Part shown: one piece after another, positions 36,749 to 45,745 of the stretch | Layout of the letters: each line of letters begins with the position of its first letter | How positions within the stretch are numbered: position 1 is the stretch's first letter | Assembly (NCBI RefSeq): GCF_003254565.1 | Contig: NZ_QJRI01000169.1 | Span: forward strand, 96,357-160,356 | Direction: 5' to 3' | From: Flavobacterium nitrogenifigens | Lineage (GTDB): Bacteria; Bacteroidota; Bacteroidia; Flavobacteriales; Flavobacteriaceae | DNA length: 64,000 nucleotides | Translations under genes and position numbers: made by a program | Notes under the pieces: generated by a model | Seen by the model: the letters and a program-made list of their open reading frames with translations, nothing else | Told to the model about the DNA's origin: nothing | Databases searched by the model: none

Positions 36749-37399
36749 TTAAAACGTCAATTCAATTATATTTTCATTGTTTTCCAAAGTTACTTTTACA
36801 GGATTACTTTCAGAAGGAATCTGAGTTGGATACCAATTTCTAGTCGGTTGAACCAAAATCAATAAACCATCATGATCGCCAATTGCAGCAAATTTATCAG
36901 TGTTTGTATTTTGAGAAAAGAAATGCAATCCGTGTTCTTCTATTAATTGATTTCCTAATTTTAATGGACTTTCCGTAACAATTCCGATTTCGCTTATATT
37001 TAAAATAGAAGCGGAATTAAATTCGCCAATTTGTTCATTATTAAGATCATGTCGGGCTATGAATTCAAGTAAATTTCCGTTATGATCAAAGAAATAAATA
37101 GAATGTGCATTCCAATTTTCAAAATTTGTAACTACACTTTTATCTTCTAGAACAATTAAATCCACTTTATTTTTACACCATTGAATGGCTTCTTCAAGCT
37201 GATTTTCGGGAATATTAAAAGCAAAATGATATATGGAATTAAACTCTTTGTCTTCGACAAATTTTAAAATAGAAGTTCCAGCTTGAAATGTTATCGATTT
37301 TTGGTCATTTTCAAGAATGAAAAGCCCAAAAATGTTCTGATAAAAAGCTTTCGTTTTTTGAATATCGTTTGTTTTAATTTGTATCTGATCTATTCTCAT
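36749..37399 (-). CDS. VOC-family (glyoxalase/bleomycin resistance-like) protein
   Basis: The 216-residue product begins with the VOC module (DQIQIKTNDIQKTKAFYQNIFGL...) including YHFAFNIP and IYFFDHNGNLLEFIARH. His in YHFAF and Glu in LLEFI are the usual metal ligands. A second, weaker half-module follows from about residue 130 (ISEIGIVTESPLKLGNQLIE), giving a two-module arrangement. Likely a metal-dependent lyase, isomerase or dioxygenase; substrate unknown. Confidence 0.85.
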   Translation of the reverse strand: MRIDQIQIKTNDIQKTKAFYQNIFGLFILENDQKSITFQAGTSILKFVEDKEFNSIYHFAFNIPENQLEEAIQWCKNKVDLIVLEDKSVVTNFENWNAHSIYFFDHNGNLLEFIARHDLNNEQIGEFNSASILNISEIGIVTESPLKLGNQLIEEHGLHFFSQNTNTDKFAAIGDHDGLLILVQPTRNWYPTQIPSESNPVKVTLENNENIIELTF

Positions 37400-37669
37400 G
37401 ACAATAATTTATTATAAAAGAAGAAAGTTTCTTTTGAGTGATAAACAAATTTAAAAAATGACAATATCATCAGAGATACAGTCTGATTTTATGTATTAAT
37501 GAAAGAATAGTAAAAAATGATTGTTAGAAGTAAAATAAAATCTCAGAATGCTTTATTAAAATTACGAAAAAACAAACTGTTATTGTTGTGAGATTATCGA
37601 AAAAACTTTCATCTTACAATTGATTTTCAATTAAAAAACTAGCCTGTTTAAAAGTATTTCTTTTTTGTG
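37400..37669. other. AT-rich intergenic stretch
   Basis: No gene or promoter that I can defend; the following bases are taken up by an E-type element. Confidence 0.4.
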
Positions 37670-37832
37670 AGCTTCAGAGAAGCGAAATATTTATAGCAAA
37701 GGATAAATCTTCACAGTATAAAGCTCCAGAGGAGCGACATTTATGTTGGGAAAAAGATGTCGCTCCTCTGGAGCTTTTTTTATTTGTTTTATTGTAACTC
37801 TATAAATATTTTGCCCCGCTGGGGCTTTACAG
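37670..37832. repeat. E-type inverted repeat with strong central hairpin
   Basis: The central hairpin pairs aaagctccagaggagcgaca (37720) with tgtcgctcctctggagcttt, then a T-run. Outer words are agcttcagagaagcgaaata with tttatagc and tctataaatattttgccccg with ctggggc. It lies after the minus-strand sulfatase stop and can act as its terminator. Confidence 0.88.
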
Positions 37833-37862
37833 ATAAAATAATTTTTTTAAATATTTTGTGTT

Positions 37863-39317
37863 TTAATATGTGGCTGGTTTTCTAACATTTTTTCCAACCT
37901 TTTGATTCAAATCATCGCCAAGATCTTCTCTTGCAGTATTAGCGATTTTCTGAATTTCGGCTACAATTTCAGGATATAATTGCTGTACATCGCGAACTTC
38001 TCCCGGATCATGTGCTAAATCATAAAGTGCCATTGGAAATTCTGCGGAAGCGCCTTCTCCGCGATAACCATCTTTTCCTTGTAATTTTTTGTTGTAGGTT
38101 GTGCCTTTGTGCGGAAAAACAAGTTTCCAGTGTTTGTATCGAATAGCTTCTAAATTATTGCTTCCAACTCCGAAATAATAATAAAAAACTTTTCTTGGGC
38201 TAGAAGCCGTTTTTCCAGTCAGAACAGGAAGAAAATTCAAACCATCAATCTGGTTTCTAGGCAAGGAGGCTCCCGTTATTGCAGCAATTGTAGGCAGTAA
38301 ATCCATATTGGTCATAAGAGAACTGTTTACAGAGCCGCTTTTTATTTTACCTGGCCAACGTATTAAAAACGGAACTCTCGTACCACCTTCCCAAGTAGTT
38401 GATTTCCCTTCTCTAAAACCGCCCGATGAACCTGCATTGTCACCAAAAACAAGCCAAGGGCCATTATCACTCGTTATAATTAAGACGGTATTTTTAGCTA
38501 TTCCTTCTGTATCTAACGTATTTATGATTTCGCCAATTGACCAATCCAGTTCCATTATCACATCTCCAAAAAGACCTAAATCGCTTTTGCCTTTAAATTT
38601 GTCTGAAACCGCTAAAGGCGCGTGTGGCAAAGGATGTGTGAGATATAAAAAGAAAGGATCTTTTTTGTTTTTTTTGATAAAACCAATTGCTTTTTCGGTG
38701 AAAAGCGTTGTTAGTTTTGAAGCGTCTTTGATATTTTCAATCGTATCAATAATGGTTGTATTGCTGATTAATGGAAGAGGAGGAAAGCTCGAACGCATAT
38801 CTTTAGCATCCGTTACTTTTGAATAACCGTCATAATCAATTGGCCATACGTCGTGCGAATACGGAATCCCAAAGAACTCGTCAAAACCATAATTAGTTGG
38901 CCAATATGGAAGTTGATTCCCTAAATGCCATTTTCCGTAATTAGCCGTTTTGTATCCGTTTTTCTTTAAAAGTGACGCAATAGTTTCTTCATTTGGATTT
39001 AAAGCATGTTTGGCTCCAGGAAGCAATACACCCGACATTCCGATTCTGTTTGGATAACAGCCAGTTAATACAGCCGCTCTAGAGGCTGTACAAATGGCTT
39101 GTCCCGCATTGAAATTGGTAAAACGCATTCCTTCTTCGGCAACTTGATTAAAATGGGGAGTGTTGACTCCTGTCATTCCGTAGGGTTCAGTGTCGCCATA
39201 CCCCATATCATCCATGTTGATGATAATAATGTTGGGCTTAGAATTTGATTTTTTACTTTGAGCAATGCCTAAAGAGGTAACTGCCGAAAGAAAGAGCAAG
39301 AAGAAACTTCTTTTCAT
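37863..39317 (-). CDS. Secreted type I sulfatase
   Basis: A 484-residue arylsulfatase-like enzyme with signal peptide (MKRSFFLLFLSAVTSLGIAQ). Metal-site residues are in INMDDMGYGD. The formylglycine motif is C76-T-A-S-R within QAICTASRAAVLTGCYP. Later motifs are YGKWHLG, THPLPHAPLA and TSDNGPW. It needs a formylglycine-generating enzyme, not seen here. Hydrolyses sulfate esters, probably of algal or host polysaccharides, as usual in marine or plant-associated Bacteroidota. No glycoside hydrolase is adjacent, so the substrate is open. Confidence 0.94.
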   Translation of the reverse strand: MKRSFFLLFLSAVTSLGIAQSKKSNSKPNIIIINMDDMGYGDTEPYGMTGVNTPHFNQVAEEGMRFTNFNAGQAICTASRAAVLTGCYPNRIGMSGVLLPGAKHALNPNEETIASLLKKNGYKTANYGKWHLGNQLPYWPTNYGFDEFFGIPYSHDVWPIDYDGYSKVTDAKDMRSSFPPLPLISNTTIIDTIENIKDASKLTTLFTEKAIGFIKKNKKDPFFLYLTHPLPHAPLAVSDKFKGKSDLGLFGDVIMELDWSIGEIINTLDTEGIAKNTVLIITSDNGPWLVFGDNAGSSGGFREGKSTTWEGGTRVPFLIRWPGKIKSGSVNSSLMTNMDLLPTIAAITGASLPRNQIDGLNFLPVLTGKTASSPRKVFYYYFGVGSNNLEAIRYKHWKLVFPHKGTTYNKKLQGKDGYRGEGASAEFPMALYDLAHDPGEVRDVQQLYPEIVAEIQKIANTAREDLGDDLNQKVGKNVRKPATY

Positions 39318-39464
39318 GATTTGTGGTTTTTGGAATAATTAATAATGACATGGCGTATAAGTTTGGTTGACCACAAATATATTGAAAAGATGAAATTTAG
39401 AAATAAAAAAGCCCATTTTATGGAGAAAAGGGCTTAGAGGCTTTTGAGATTTATTACCCTTAAT

Positions 39465-39562
39465 TAAGCCATAAAGAACGCAAAGTTTTTTAGACAAAGC
39501 TTTGCGTTCTTTGCGTATTTAAGAAACTACATAAAATGACCTTGCGTACTTTGCGGTTAAAA
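39465..39562. repeat. A-type repeat
   Basis: Arms aagccataaagaacgcaaag and gctttgcgttctttgcgtat, followed by ccttgcgtactttgcggtta. It fills the gap after the DUF1810 gene, whose stop codon lies at its right edge. Confidence 0.8.
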
Positions 39563-39564
39563 CA

Positions 39565-39996
39565 TCAAAGATTGCTATACAATAATTGCAGTGTATGAAA
39601 ATCAGATGAACCGTCAAAGTGTTTGTGAAGCACTTCCTGAAAAATAGGTTCAGTATTTTGAACGCTAGCAAACAATGTCATACAAGATTGAAGATTTTCT
39701 AAGTCAATGCTTTCAAAAATATCAGAAACATTTTCTTCCTTTTTGATTAGTTCAGAAGTGATTTCGACAAGATGTTTTCCTAAAATTGGATGTTCCAGAA
39801 AAGCAATTGCTTCATCGGCATTTTTGATTTCGTAAAATTTGGAAGTATCATTAGAACCCATTCCTTTTATCTGCGGAAATATAAACCACATCCAGGGAGA
39901 TTCTTTTTTTCCATTTTTGATTTCGTCTAGAGCTGTTAAATACAATTTATTCTGAGCATCTAAAAAACGGAGTAATCCATTGTTATTGTAAGCCAT
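39565..39996 (-). CDS. DUF1810 family protein
   Basis: A 143-residue soluble protein with the family signature KESPWMWFIFPQIKGMG near residue 32 and the helices LQSCMTLFASVQN and ILGKHLVEITSELI. Members are widespread calpastatin-like-annotated proteins with no established activity. It stands alone. Confidence 0.9.
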   Translation of the reverse strand: MAYNNNGLLRFLDAQNKLYLTALDEIKNGKKESPWMWFIFPQIKGMGSNDTSKFYEIKNADEAIAFLEHPILGKHLVEITSELIKKEENVSDIFESIDLENLQSCMTLFASVQNTEPIFQEVLHKHFDGSSDFHTLQLLYSNL

Positions 39997-40349
39997 TATT
40001 TACGATATTAATTTGGGGATATCTGGCCATAAATCTAGTCAAAATATGTTTACTTGTGCATTCTCCAATTCATTTTTTAAAACCATTTTTTAACATTTTA
40101 AGCGAAATAATTTAGAAATGCGATCAGGTGTAAAATTGGATAGATTTATTTTGCATTAACAGATAAAATCGTATTAATAAATGATTTTAATGTTATAAAA
40201 TGAAGTTTTAGTTGGTAATTCTGTTATGAATTCTCTATTTTTATGAACAGGCAGTTTCTAAAACGGTCTGAATTCTTTAAAATTAGAATTGATATTGACT
40301 TCTTAAATATCAATATTTTCAATCGGGCATCTTCGCCCATAAAAAATAA
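39997..40349. other. Divergent intergenic region
   Basis: It contains ccattttttaacattttaa at 40083-40101, a 19-base word found again exactly at 56253-56271 upstream of the FabZ-like gene. Otherwise AT-rich with nothing recognised. Confidence 0.5.
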
Positions 40350-41105
40350 ATGCTTATGAAAATAGGATTAATCGGATTCGGAAAAACTGGAAAATCAGTA
40401 GCTTCAATATTATTAGAAAATAACAAATTCTGCTTAGAATGGGTTTTACGTCAAAGTACGGTTTTAGAACACAGATCGGTTCCAGAATTTTTTGGAGTAC
40501 AGTCAGAAGAACCCGGCTTAATCTATTCTAGTTCTAAAACTTCTATTGAAGAATTATTGGAAAAGCATCCTGTTGATGTCATTATAGATTTTTCATCGCA
40601 TCAGGGAATTTATACGTATGGAGAAGTCGCGGCAAAGAAGCAGGTAAAAATTATTTCTGCTATTTCGCATTATAAAGATAAAGAACTAGAGTTTTTAAAG
40701 AAACTGGCTAAGAAAACCACAGTATTTTGGTCGCCTAATATTACGCTTGGTGTTAATTACCTTTTGTTTGCTGCAAAATTTCTAAAGAAAATTGCACCGT
40801 GGGTTGATATTGAAGTAAACGAAGAACACTTTAAAACCAAACAAGGAACATCTGGGACAGCGGTAAAAATTGCTGAAGTACTAGATGTGGATAAAGAGAA
40901 TATCAATTCGGTTAGGGCAGGAGGAATTGTTGGAAAACACGAAGTTATTTTTGGTTTCCCGTTTCAAACCGTTCGTTTAATTCACGAATCGATTTCTAGA
41001 GAAGCCTTTGGAAACGGAGTTATTTTTGTGGCCGAAAATCTAAAAGAGAAAGAAAAAGGATTGTATAATTTCGAGGATATCCTGACGCCTTATTTTACAG
41101 TATAA
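40350..41105 (+). CDS. DapB-like dihydrodipicolinate reductase paralogue
   Basis: About 250 residues; a second ATG at 40356 starts the Rossmann motif MKIGLIGFGKTGKS and is the more natural start. The DapB C-terminal domain is present: SPNITLGVNYLLFAAKFL with substrate-binding EEHFKTKQGTSGTAVKIAEVL, and RAGGIVGKHEVIFGF. DapB makes tetrahydrodipicolinate in lysine and diaminopimelate synthesis. The gene is alone rather than in a lysine or lipoprotein cluster, so it may be a second, divergent copy. Role in lysine synthesis is unproven. Confidence 0.85.
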   Translation: MLMKIGLIGFGKTGKSVASILLENNKFCLEWVLRQSTVLEHRSVPEFFGVQSEEPGLIYSSSKTSIEELLEKHPVDVIIDFSSHQGIYTYGEVAAKKQVKIISAISHYKDKELEFLKKLAKKTTVFWSPNITLGVNYLLFAAKFLKKIAPWVDIEVNEEHFKTKQGTSGTAVKIAEVLDVDKENINSVRAGGIVGKHEVIFGFPFQTVRLIHESISREAFGNGVIFVAENLKEKEKGLYNFEDILTPYFTV

Positions 41106-41115
41106 TTAAAGTATA

Positions 41116-41207
41116 TTTAATCTCGCAAAGACGCGAAGTCGCAAAGTCTTTCTTTTTAAGTTTTTTTAATTTTAAAACTTTGCGTCTTATCGACTTTGCG
41201 AGAAATT
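41116..41207. repeat. A-type inverted repeat between convergent genes
   Basis: Arms taatctcgcaaagacgcgaa with tcgcaaag and actttgcgtcttatcgactt with tgcgaga. It occupies nearly the whole gap between the DapB-like and sdhB genes. Confidence 0.85.
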
Positions 41208-41210
41208 CAT

Positions 41211-41957
41211 TTACTTCCTAAAAGTCAAAGCCTTCATATATTCTAAATTCATTTTAGCTATTGAAAGGACCGAAATTCCCTGCGGACATTCAATTTCGCA
41301 GGCTCTTGTATCGGAACATGCTCCAAAACCTTCTTCATCCATTTGTTTTACCATCGAAACTGCACGTGTTTGGGCTTCTAATTTTCCTTGCGGTAAAAGT
41401 GCCAGATGTGTTATTTTGGCTCCAACAAACAAGGCTGCGCTGGCGTTCTTGCATGAAGCCACACAAGCTCCGCATCCAATACAGGCAGCAGCATCAAAAG
41501 CGGCTTCTGCCGTTTCATACGAAATCGGAATACTGTTTGCTTCTGGCGCCTGACCTGTCGCAGCACCAATAAAACCTCCCGACGCAATAATTGAATCAAA
41601 TGCTTTGCGATCGATTTTTAAGTCACGTAGAACAGGAAAGGCTTTTGCGCGAAAAGGTTCAATATAAATAGTATCCCCATCTTTAAAACTTCTCATATGA
41701 AGCTGACAAGTTGTAGTGTTTTTTAAAGGCCCATGAGCGCGTCCGTTTATCATAACGCCGCACTGTCCGCAGATTCCTTCACGACAGTCATGATCAAATT
41801 CGATCACTCTTTCGCCATTTTGAATTAGAGATTCGTTCAAAAGATCCAACATTTCAAGAAAAGACATATGTTCTGACACTCCATCAATTTCATAATCTGT
41901 CATTTCTCCTTTTGTTGAAGAATTAAATTGGCGCCATATTTTAAGATAAAGTTTCAT
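41211..41957 (-). CDS. sdhB: Succinate dehydrogenase/fumarate reductase iron-sulfur subunit
   Basis: A 248-residue SdhB/FrdB. The [2Fe-2S] ligands are in CREGICGQCG with the distal NTTTCQ. The [4Fe-4S] motif is CIGCGACVASC. The [3Fe-4S] motif is in CSDTRACEIECPQG. It carries electrons from SdhA to a membrane subunit. The cytochrome b subunit gene sdhC, which in this phylum normally precedes sdhA, is absent from the cluster. Confidence 0.95.
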   Translation of the reverse strand: MKLYLKIWRQFNSSTKGEMTDYEIDGVSEHMSFLEMLDLLNESLIQNGERVIEFDHDCREGICGQCGVMINGRAHGPLKNTTTCQLHMRSFKDGDTIYIEPFRAKAFPVLRDLKIDRKAFDSIIASGGFIGAATGQAPEANSIPISYETAEAAFDAAACIGCGACVASCKNASAALFVGAKITHLALLPQGKLEAQTRAVSMVKQMDEEGFGACSDTRACEIECPQGISVLSIAKMNLEYMKALTFRK

Positions 41958-41959
41958 AG

Positions 41960-42029
41960 ATAATTATGAGTTATGAGTTATGAATTTTGAGTTGTTAATT
42001 AATAATTTACAATTAACAATTCACAATTA
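41960..42029. repeat. J-type inverted repeat between sdhA and sdhB
   Basis: Words tgagttatgagttatgaatt and ttgagttgttaattaat oppose aatttacaattaacaattca and caattat. The element runs up to the sdhA stop codon and separates two genes that are otherwise co-transcribed. Confidence 0.75.
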
Positions 42030-43937
42030 TTTATAGCTTCTTACTGCAAGTTCTACCGATTCAAAGGTCAAAGGTTCTTTGTGAAGTTCAGGTTCGTTAT
42101 TTAAACCTTTCCATTCCCAAGCCGATACATAGCAGAATTCATCGTCGTTGCGGACAGCTTCGCCGTCGGCGGTTTGATATTCTTCTCTAAAGTGTGCGCC
42201 GCAGGATTCTTCACGTTGTAAGGCATCGTAGCACATTAATTCGGCTAACTCGATATAATCGGCAATTCGGCCTGCTTTTTCAAGTTCGCTGTTTAACGTA
42301 TTATCGCCTGTAATTCTTAGATCTTTTTCAAATGAAGCTTTCAGTTCACGAATTTCGATTAAGGCTTCCTCTAGTTTTTGTCTGCTTCGCGAAAGACCGC
42401 ATTTCTCATACAAAAGACGTCCGATTTTTTTATGGAAATAATCTGCTGAAAGTGTTCCGTTAGTATGTAAAAAGCGATCTAATTGTCTTCTTACTGTTTT
42501 CTCAGCTTCCTCAAATGCTGGATGTGAAATATCAGGTTTTGGTAAATTTAATTCGCCTGCCAAATAATTCGGAATCGTATAAGGGGCAATAAAATAACCG
42601 TCGACACAGGCCTGAAGTAGCGAATTTGCTCCTAATCGATTGGCACCATGATCGGCAAAATTGGCTTCGCCTAAAGCAAACAAACCAGGAATTGTAGTCA
42701 TAAGCTCATAATCAACCCAAAGTCCGCCCATAGTGAAATGCGCCGATGGCGAAATTAGCATGGGTTCTTTGTAAGCGTTTATGCCAGTAATCTTTTCGTA
42801 CATCGCAAAAAGATTGCTGTATTTGGCTTCGATTTTATCTTTTCCTTGCGCTTTGATGGCATCCGAGAAATCGAGATAAATGGCATTTTTCATTGGCCCA
42901 ACGCCGTGACCCGCATCAATTCTTTCTTTTGCCGCTCTTGACGAAATATCTCTTGGGGCCAGATTTCCAAATGAAGGATAACGGCGTTCTAAGTAATAAT
43001 CGCGTTCTTCTTCGGGAATAGCATTTGCATTTCGATCATCTTCTGCTTTTTTCGGAACCCAGATTCGTCCGTCATTTCTAAGTGATTCCGACATTAAAGT
43101 CAATTTTGACTGATTTTCACCATGCTGTGGAAGCGAAGTAGGGTGAAACTGAATCCAGCTTACGCCTGCCATATAAGCGCCTTTTTTATGCGCGCGCCAA
43201 ATTGCCGAGCTGTTACAGCCCATGGCAAGTGTAGACAGGTAATATACTTTTCCGTAACCACCAGAAGCCAGAACAACGGCATCTGCAGCGTGACGTTCTA
43301 GTTTGCCTGTTTCAAGATTTCGCGCAATTATTCCTTTGGCTTTGCCATCAATAACAACGAGTTCAAGCATTTCGTGACGAGTATATAAAGCCACTTTTCC
43401 TAAAGATGACTGACGTTCCAAGGCTTGATAAGCTCCTAATAGAAGCTGCTGTCCTGTTTGGCCTCTCGCATAAAAAGTTCGAGAAACCTGAACGCCTCCA
43501 AAAGATCTATTGTTTAAATATCCCGCATATTCTCTTGCAAAAGGAACACCTTGCGCAACTGCGTGGTCTATAAGATGTGCAGAACATTCAGCTAAACGAT
43601 AAACATTGGCTTCACGAGATCTAAAATCGCCACCTTTTATAGTATCATAAAACATTCTATACGTGCTGTCTCCATCATTTTTGTAGTTTTTGGCAGCGTT
43701 TACTCCGCCTTGAGCAGCAACAGAATGCGCACGTCTTGGAGAATCCTGAAAGCAGAAAGATTTTATATTATAACCTTGTTCAGCAAGAGAAGCAGCACAT
43801 GAAGCACCCGCCAGACCTGTTCCGACTACTATTATATTTAGTTTTTTTCGGTTTGCGGGATTGACCAATTTGGCTTTAGACTTGTAAAGACTCCATTTAT
43901 CAGCAAGAGGACCTTCGGGTATTTTTGATTCCATCAT
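42027..43937 (-). CDS. sdhA: Succinate dehydrogenase/fumarate reductase flavoprotein
   Basis: A 636-residue SdhA/FrdA of the Bacteroidota type ([11 protein letters not shown] start). The FAD motif is [19 protein letters not shown]; covalent-flavin His71 is in [11 protein letters not shown]. Substrate residues occur in QFHPTSLP and [13 protein letters not shown], with [20 protein letters not shown] later. It is about 30 residues shorter than the usual flavobacterial SdhA, with gaps in the helical region after [12 protein letters not shown]. No sdhC is next to it, so it may be a second copy or rely on a distant anchor. Confidence 0.95.
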   Translation of the reverse strand: MMESKIPEGPLADKWSLYKSKAKLVNPANRKKLNIIVVGTGLAGASCAASLAEQGYNIKSFCFQDSPRRAHSVAAQGGVNAAKNYKNDGDSTYRMFYDTIKGGDFRSREANVYRLAECSAHLIDHAVAQGVPFAREYAGYLNNRSFGGVQVSRTFYARGQTGQQLLLGAYQALERQSSLGKVALYTRHEMLELVVIDGKAKGIIARNLETGKLERHAADAVVLASGGYGKVYYLSTLAMGCNSSAIWRAHKKGAYMAGVSWIQFHPTSLPQHGENQSKLTLMSESLRNDGRIWVPKKAEDDRNANAIPEEERDYYLERRYPSFGNLAPRDISSRAAKERIDAGHGVGPMKNAIYLDFSDAIKAQGKDKIEAKYSNLFAMYEKITGINAYKEPMLISPSAHFTMGGLWVDYELMTTIPGLFALGEANFADHGANRLGANSLLQACVDGYFIAPYTIPNYLAGELNLPKPDISHPAFEEAEKTVRRQLDRFLHTNGTLSADYFHKKIGRLLYEKCGLSRSRQKLEEALIEIRELKASFEKDLRITGDNTLNSELEKAGRIADYIELAELMCYDALQREESCGAHFREEYQTADGEAVRNDDEFCYVSAWEWKGLNNEPELHKEPLTFESVELAVRSYK

Positions 43938-44081
43938 TTTTAGTGGTTTAAAATGAATTGATACAAAAGCTTTAATAGAAAACTAAATTTAGCATAAAAT
44001 ATTGATATTTAGCTGTTTTTGTATGAATATATTTAAACAAAAATGGACTTTAAGTAAGTTAAATAGTTGTATGTTGAAGTT

Positions 44082-44114
44082 AAACCCGACAGGTTTTTAA
44101 AACCTGTCGGGTTT
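44082..44114 (-). terminator. Terminator of thiolase gene
   Basis: Near-perfect hairpin aaacccgacaggttt / aaacctgtcgggttt. It lies downstream of the minus-strand thiolase and upstream of sdhA, so it separates the two units. Confidence 0.8.
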
Positions 44115-44130
44115 ATTTGATAGAGACAAA

Positions 44131-44191
44131 AAAATCTGCTAAATCTGCGAGCAAAAATTACTCCCGCAGATTTAGCAGATCTAGCAGATTT
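44131..44191. repeat. H-type inverted repeat
   Basis: Arms aaaatctgctaaatctgcga and tcccgcagatttagcagatc with tagcagattt. Related to the hairpin before czcC. Confidence 0.85.
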
Positions 44192-44229
44192 ATAAAGTTA
44201 AATCGAAATGTTTTGAAAAATATAAAGAA

Positions 44230-45507
44230 TTATTTCTCGATTATCATCGTTACTCCTTGACCGCCTGCAGCGCAAATAGAGATTAAGCCTCTTCCAGACC
44301 CTTTTTCGTTAATCAGTTTTGCCATTACACCAATAATTCTTCCTCCAGTTGCAGCAAAAGGATGCGCTGCGGCCAAACTGCTTCCTTTTACATTTAGTTT
44401 ATTTCTATCAATAGCGCCTAGAGTTTTCTTTAAACCTATTTCGGCACTTAGTTCTGGGCTTTCCCAGATTTTTAAAGTGGCTAATGTCTGAGCAGCAAAA
44501 GCTTCGTGAATTTCATAAAAGTCAAAATCTTGCAGGTTTAATTCTGCTTTTTCCAACATTCTTGAAGCAGCAAATAAAGGTGCTAACAAAAGATTCTGTT
44601 GATTTTTAACGTATTCAATTGCAGCAATTTCTGCAAAAGTAATATAAGCCAAAATAGGAAGTCCTTGCTCTTTTGCCCATTCTTCACTAGCCAGAAGAAC
44701 ACAAGAAGCTCCATCTGTTAATGGAGTTGAATTTCCTGCGGTAAGGGTTCCGTTTACTTTATCAAAAGCAGGGCTTAGTTTGGCTAGTTTTTCAATTGTG
44801 CTGTCTCTTCTTAAATTATTATCTTTTTCTAAGCCGTTGAAAGGAGTAATCATATCATCAAAAAAGCCTTCGTCATATGCTTTTGCCATATTCAGGTGAC
44901 TTTTTAAAGCAAACTCATCTTGTTCTTCGCGAGAAATTTTATAATATTTTGCAGTAATTTCAGTATGCCCGCCCATAGAAAGTCCTGTTTGTGTTTCTTC
45001 ATTTCGAGGCACCAGCGGACTAAGGTCTTTTGGACGAAGTTTTAGAAAAGTTTTAATTTTCTCTCCCAATGATTTTGCTTTACGGGCTTCCAATAATATT
45101 TTTCTAAGTTTTTCGCTAACAGCAATCGGCATATCACTGATAGAATCTACGCCTCCAGCAATTCCAGAATCTATTTGTCCGAGAGCAATTTTGTTGGCAA
45201 TATAAATAGCGCTTTCAATTCCCGTATCACACGCTTGTTGTAAGTCGCATGCAGGTGTTGCGGGATCAAGATTGGTCTGCATTACACATTCGCGAATTAA
45301 ATTGTTGTCGTAAGTATGTTTGATTACGGCACCTCCGGCAACTTCTCCCAATAACTTTCCTTTCAGATTGTATTTATCAATAAGACCATTGAGCGATGCG
45401 GTCATCATTTCTTTATTTCCTACGTTAGAATAGGCCGTATTAGCTCTTGCAAAAGGGATTCTGTTATAGCCCACAATGACAACTTTTCTTATTGTATTTG
45501 ATTTCAT
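44230..45507 (-). CDS. Acetyl-CoA acyltransferase (thiolase, FadI-like)
   Basis: A 425-residue thiolase. The nucleophilic Cys93 is in LQQACDTGIES, the HEAFA motif in YEIHEAFAAQT, and the acid/base Cys in SICAAGGQG. Length and the KLRPKDLSPLVPRNEETQTG insert resemble FadI/trifunctional-type thiolases of fatty-acid oxidation rather than short biosynthetic ones. No other beta-oxidation gene is beside it. Monocistronic with its own terminator. Confidence 0.93.
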   Translation of the reverse strand: MKSNTIRKVVIVGYNRIPFARANTAYSNVGNKEMMTASLNGLIDKYNLKGKLLGEVAGGAVIKHTYDNNLIRECVMQTNLDPATPACDLQQACDTGIESAIYIANKIALGQIDSGIAGGVDSISDMPIAVSEKLRKILLEARKAKSLGEKIKTFLKLRPKDLSPLVPRNEETQTGLSMGGHTEITAKYYKISREEQDEFALKSHLNMAKAYDEGFFDDMITPFNGLEKDNNLRRDSTIEKLAKLSPAFDKVNGTLTAGNSTPLTDGASCVLLASEEWAKEQGLPILAYITFAEIAAIEYVKNQQNLLLAPLFAASRMLEKAELNLQDFDFYEIHEAFAAQTLATLKIWESPELSAEIGLKKTLGAIDRNKLNVKGSSLAAAHPFAATGGRIIGVMAKLINEKGSGRGLISICAAGGQGVTMIIEK

Positions 45508-45688
45508 ATCAGGAAGTTATTTGTTTTTTGGTTTTGAAATTTAGAAGTATAAAGATAGAAATAGATTTCGGTTTGAAACTTAATGTAGATTAATATTATC
45601 AGAAAATAGAAGAGAAATGAATGCTTTAAATTTTATTTTAACTGATTTACTATAATTAATTATATTTATTTAGAACGAATTAAAATAA

Positions 45689-45720
45689 TTTGGAAATGTT
45701 AAGATTAGCATATACTTTTG
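45689..45720 (+). promoter_or_regulatory. Strong Bacteroidota promoter for TonB receptor
   Basis: TTTG (45689-45692), a 20-base spacer, and TACTTTTG (45713-45720) fit the TTTG/TAnnTTTG consensus exactly, giving a leader of about 20 bases. Confidence 0.7.
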
Positions 45721-45745
45721 TCGCTCAATTTAAAATCAAAACCAA

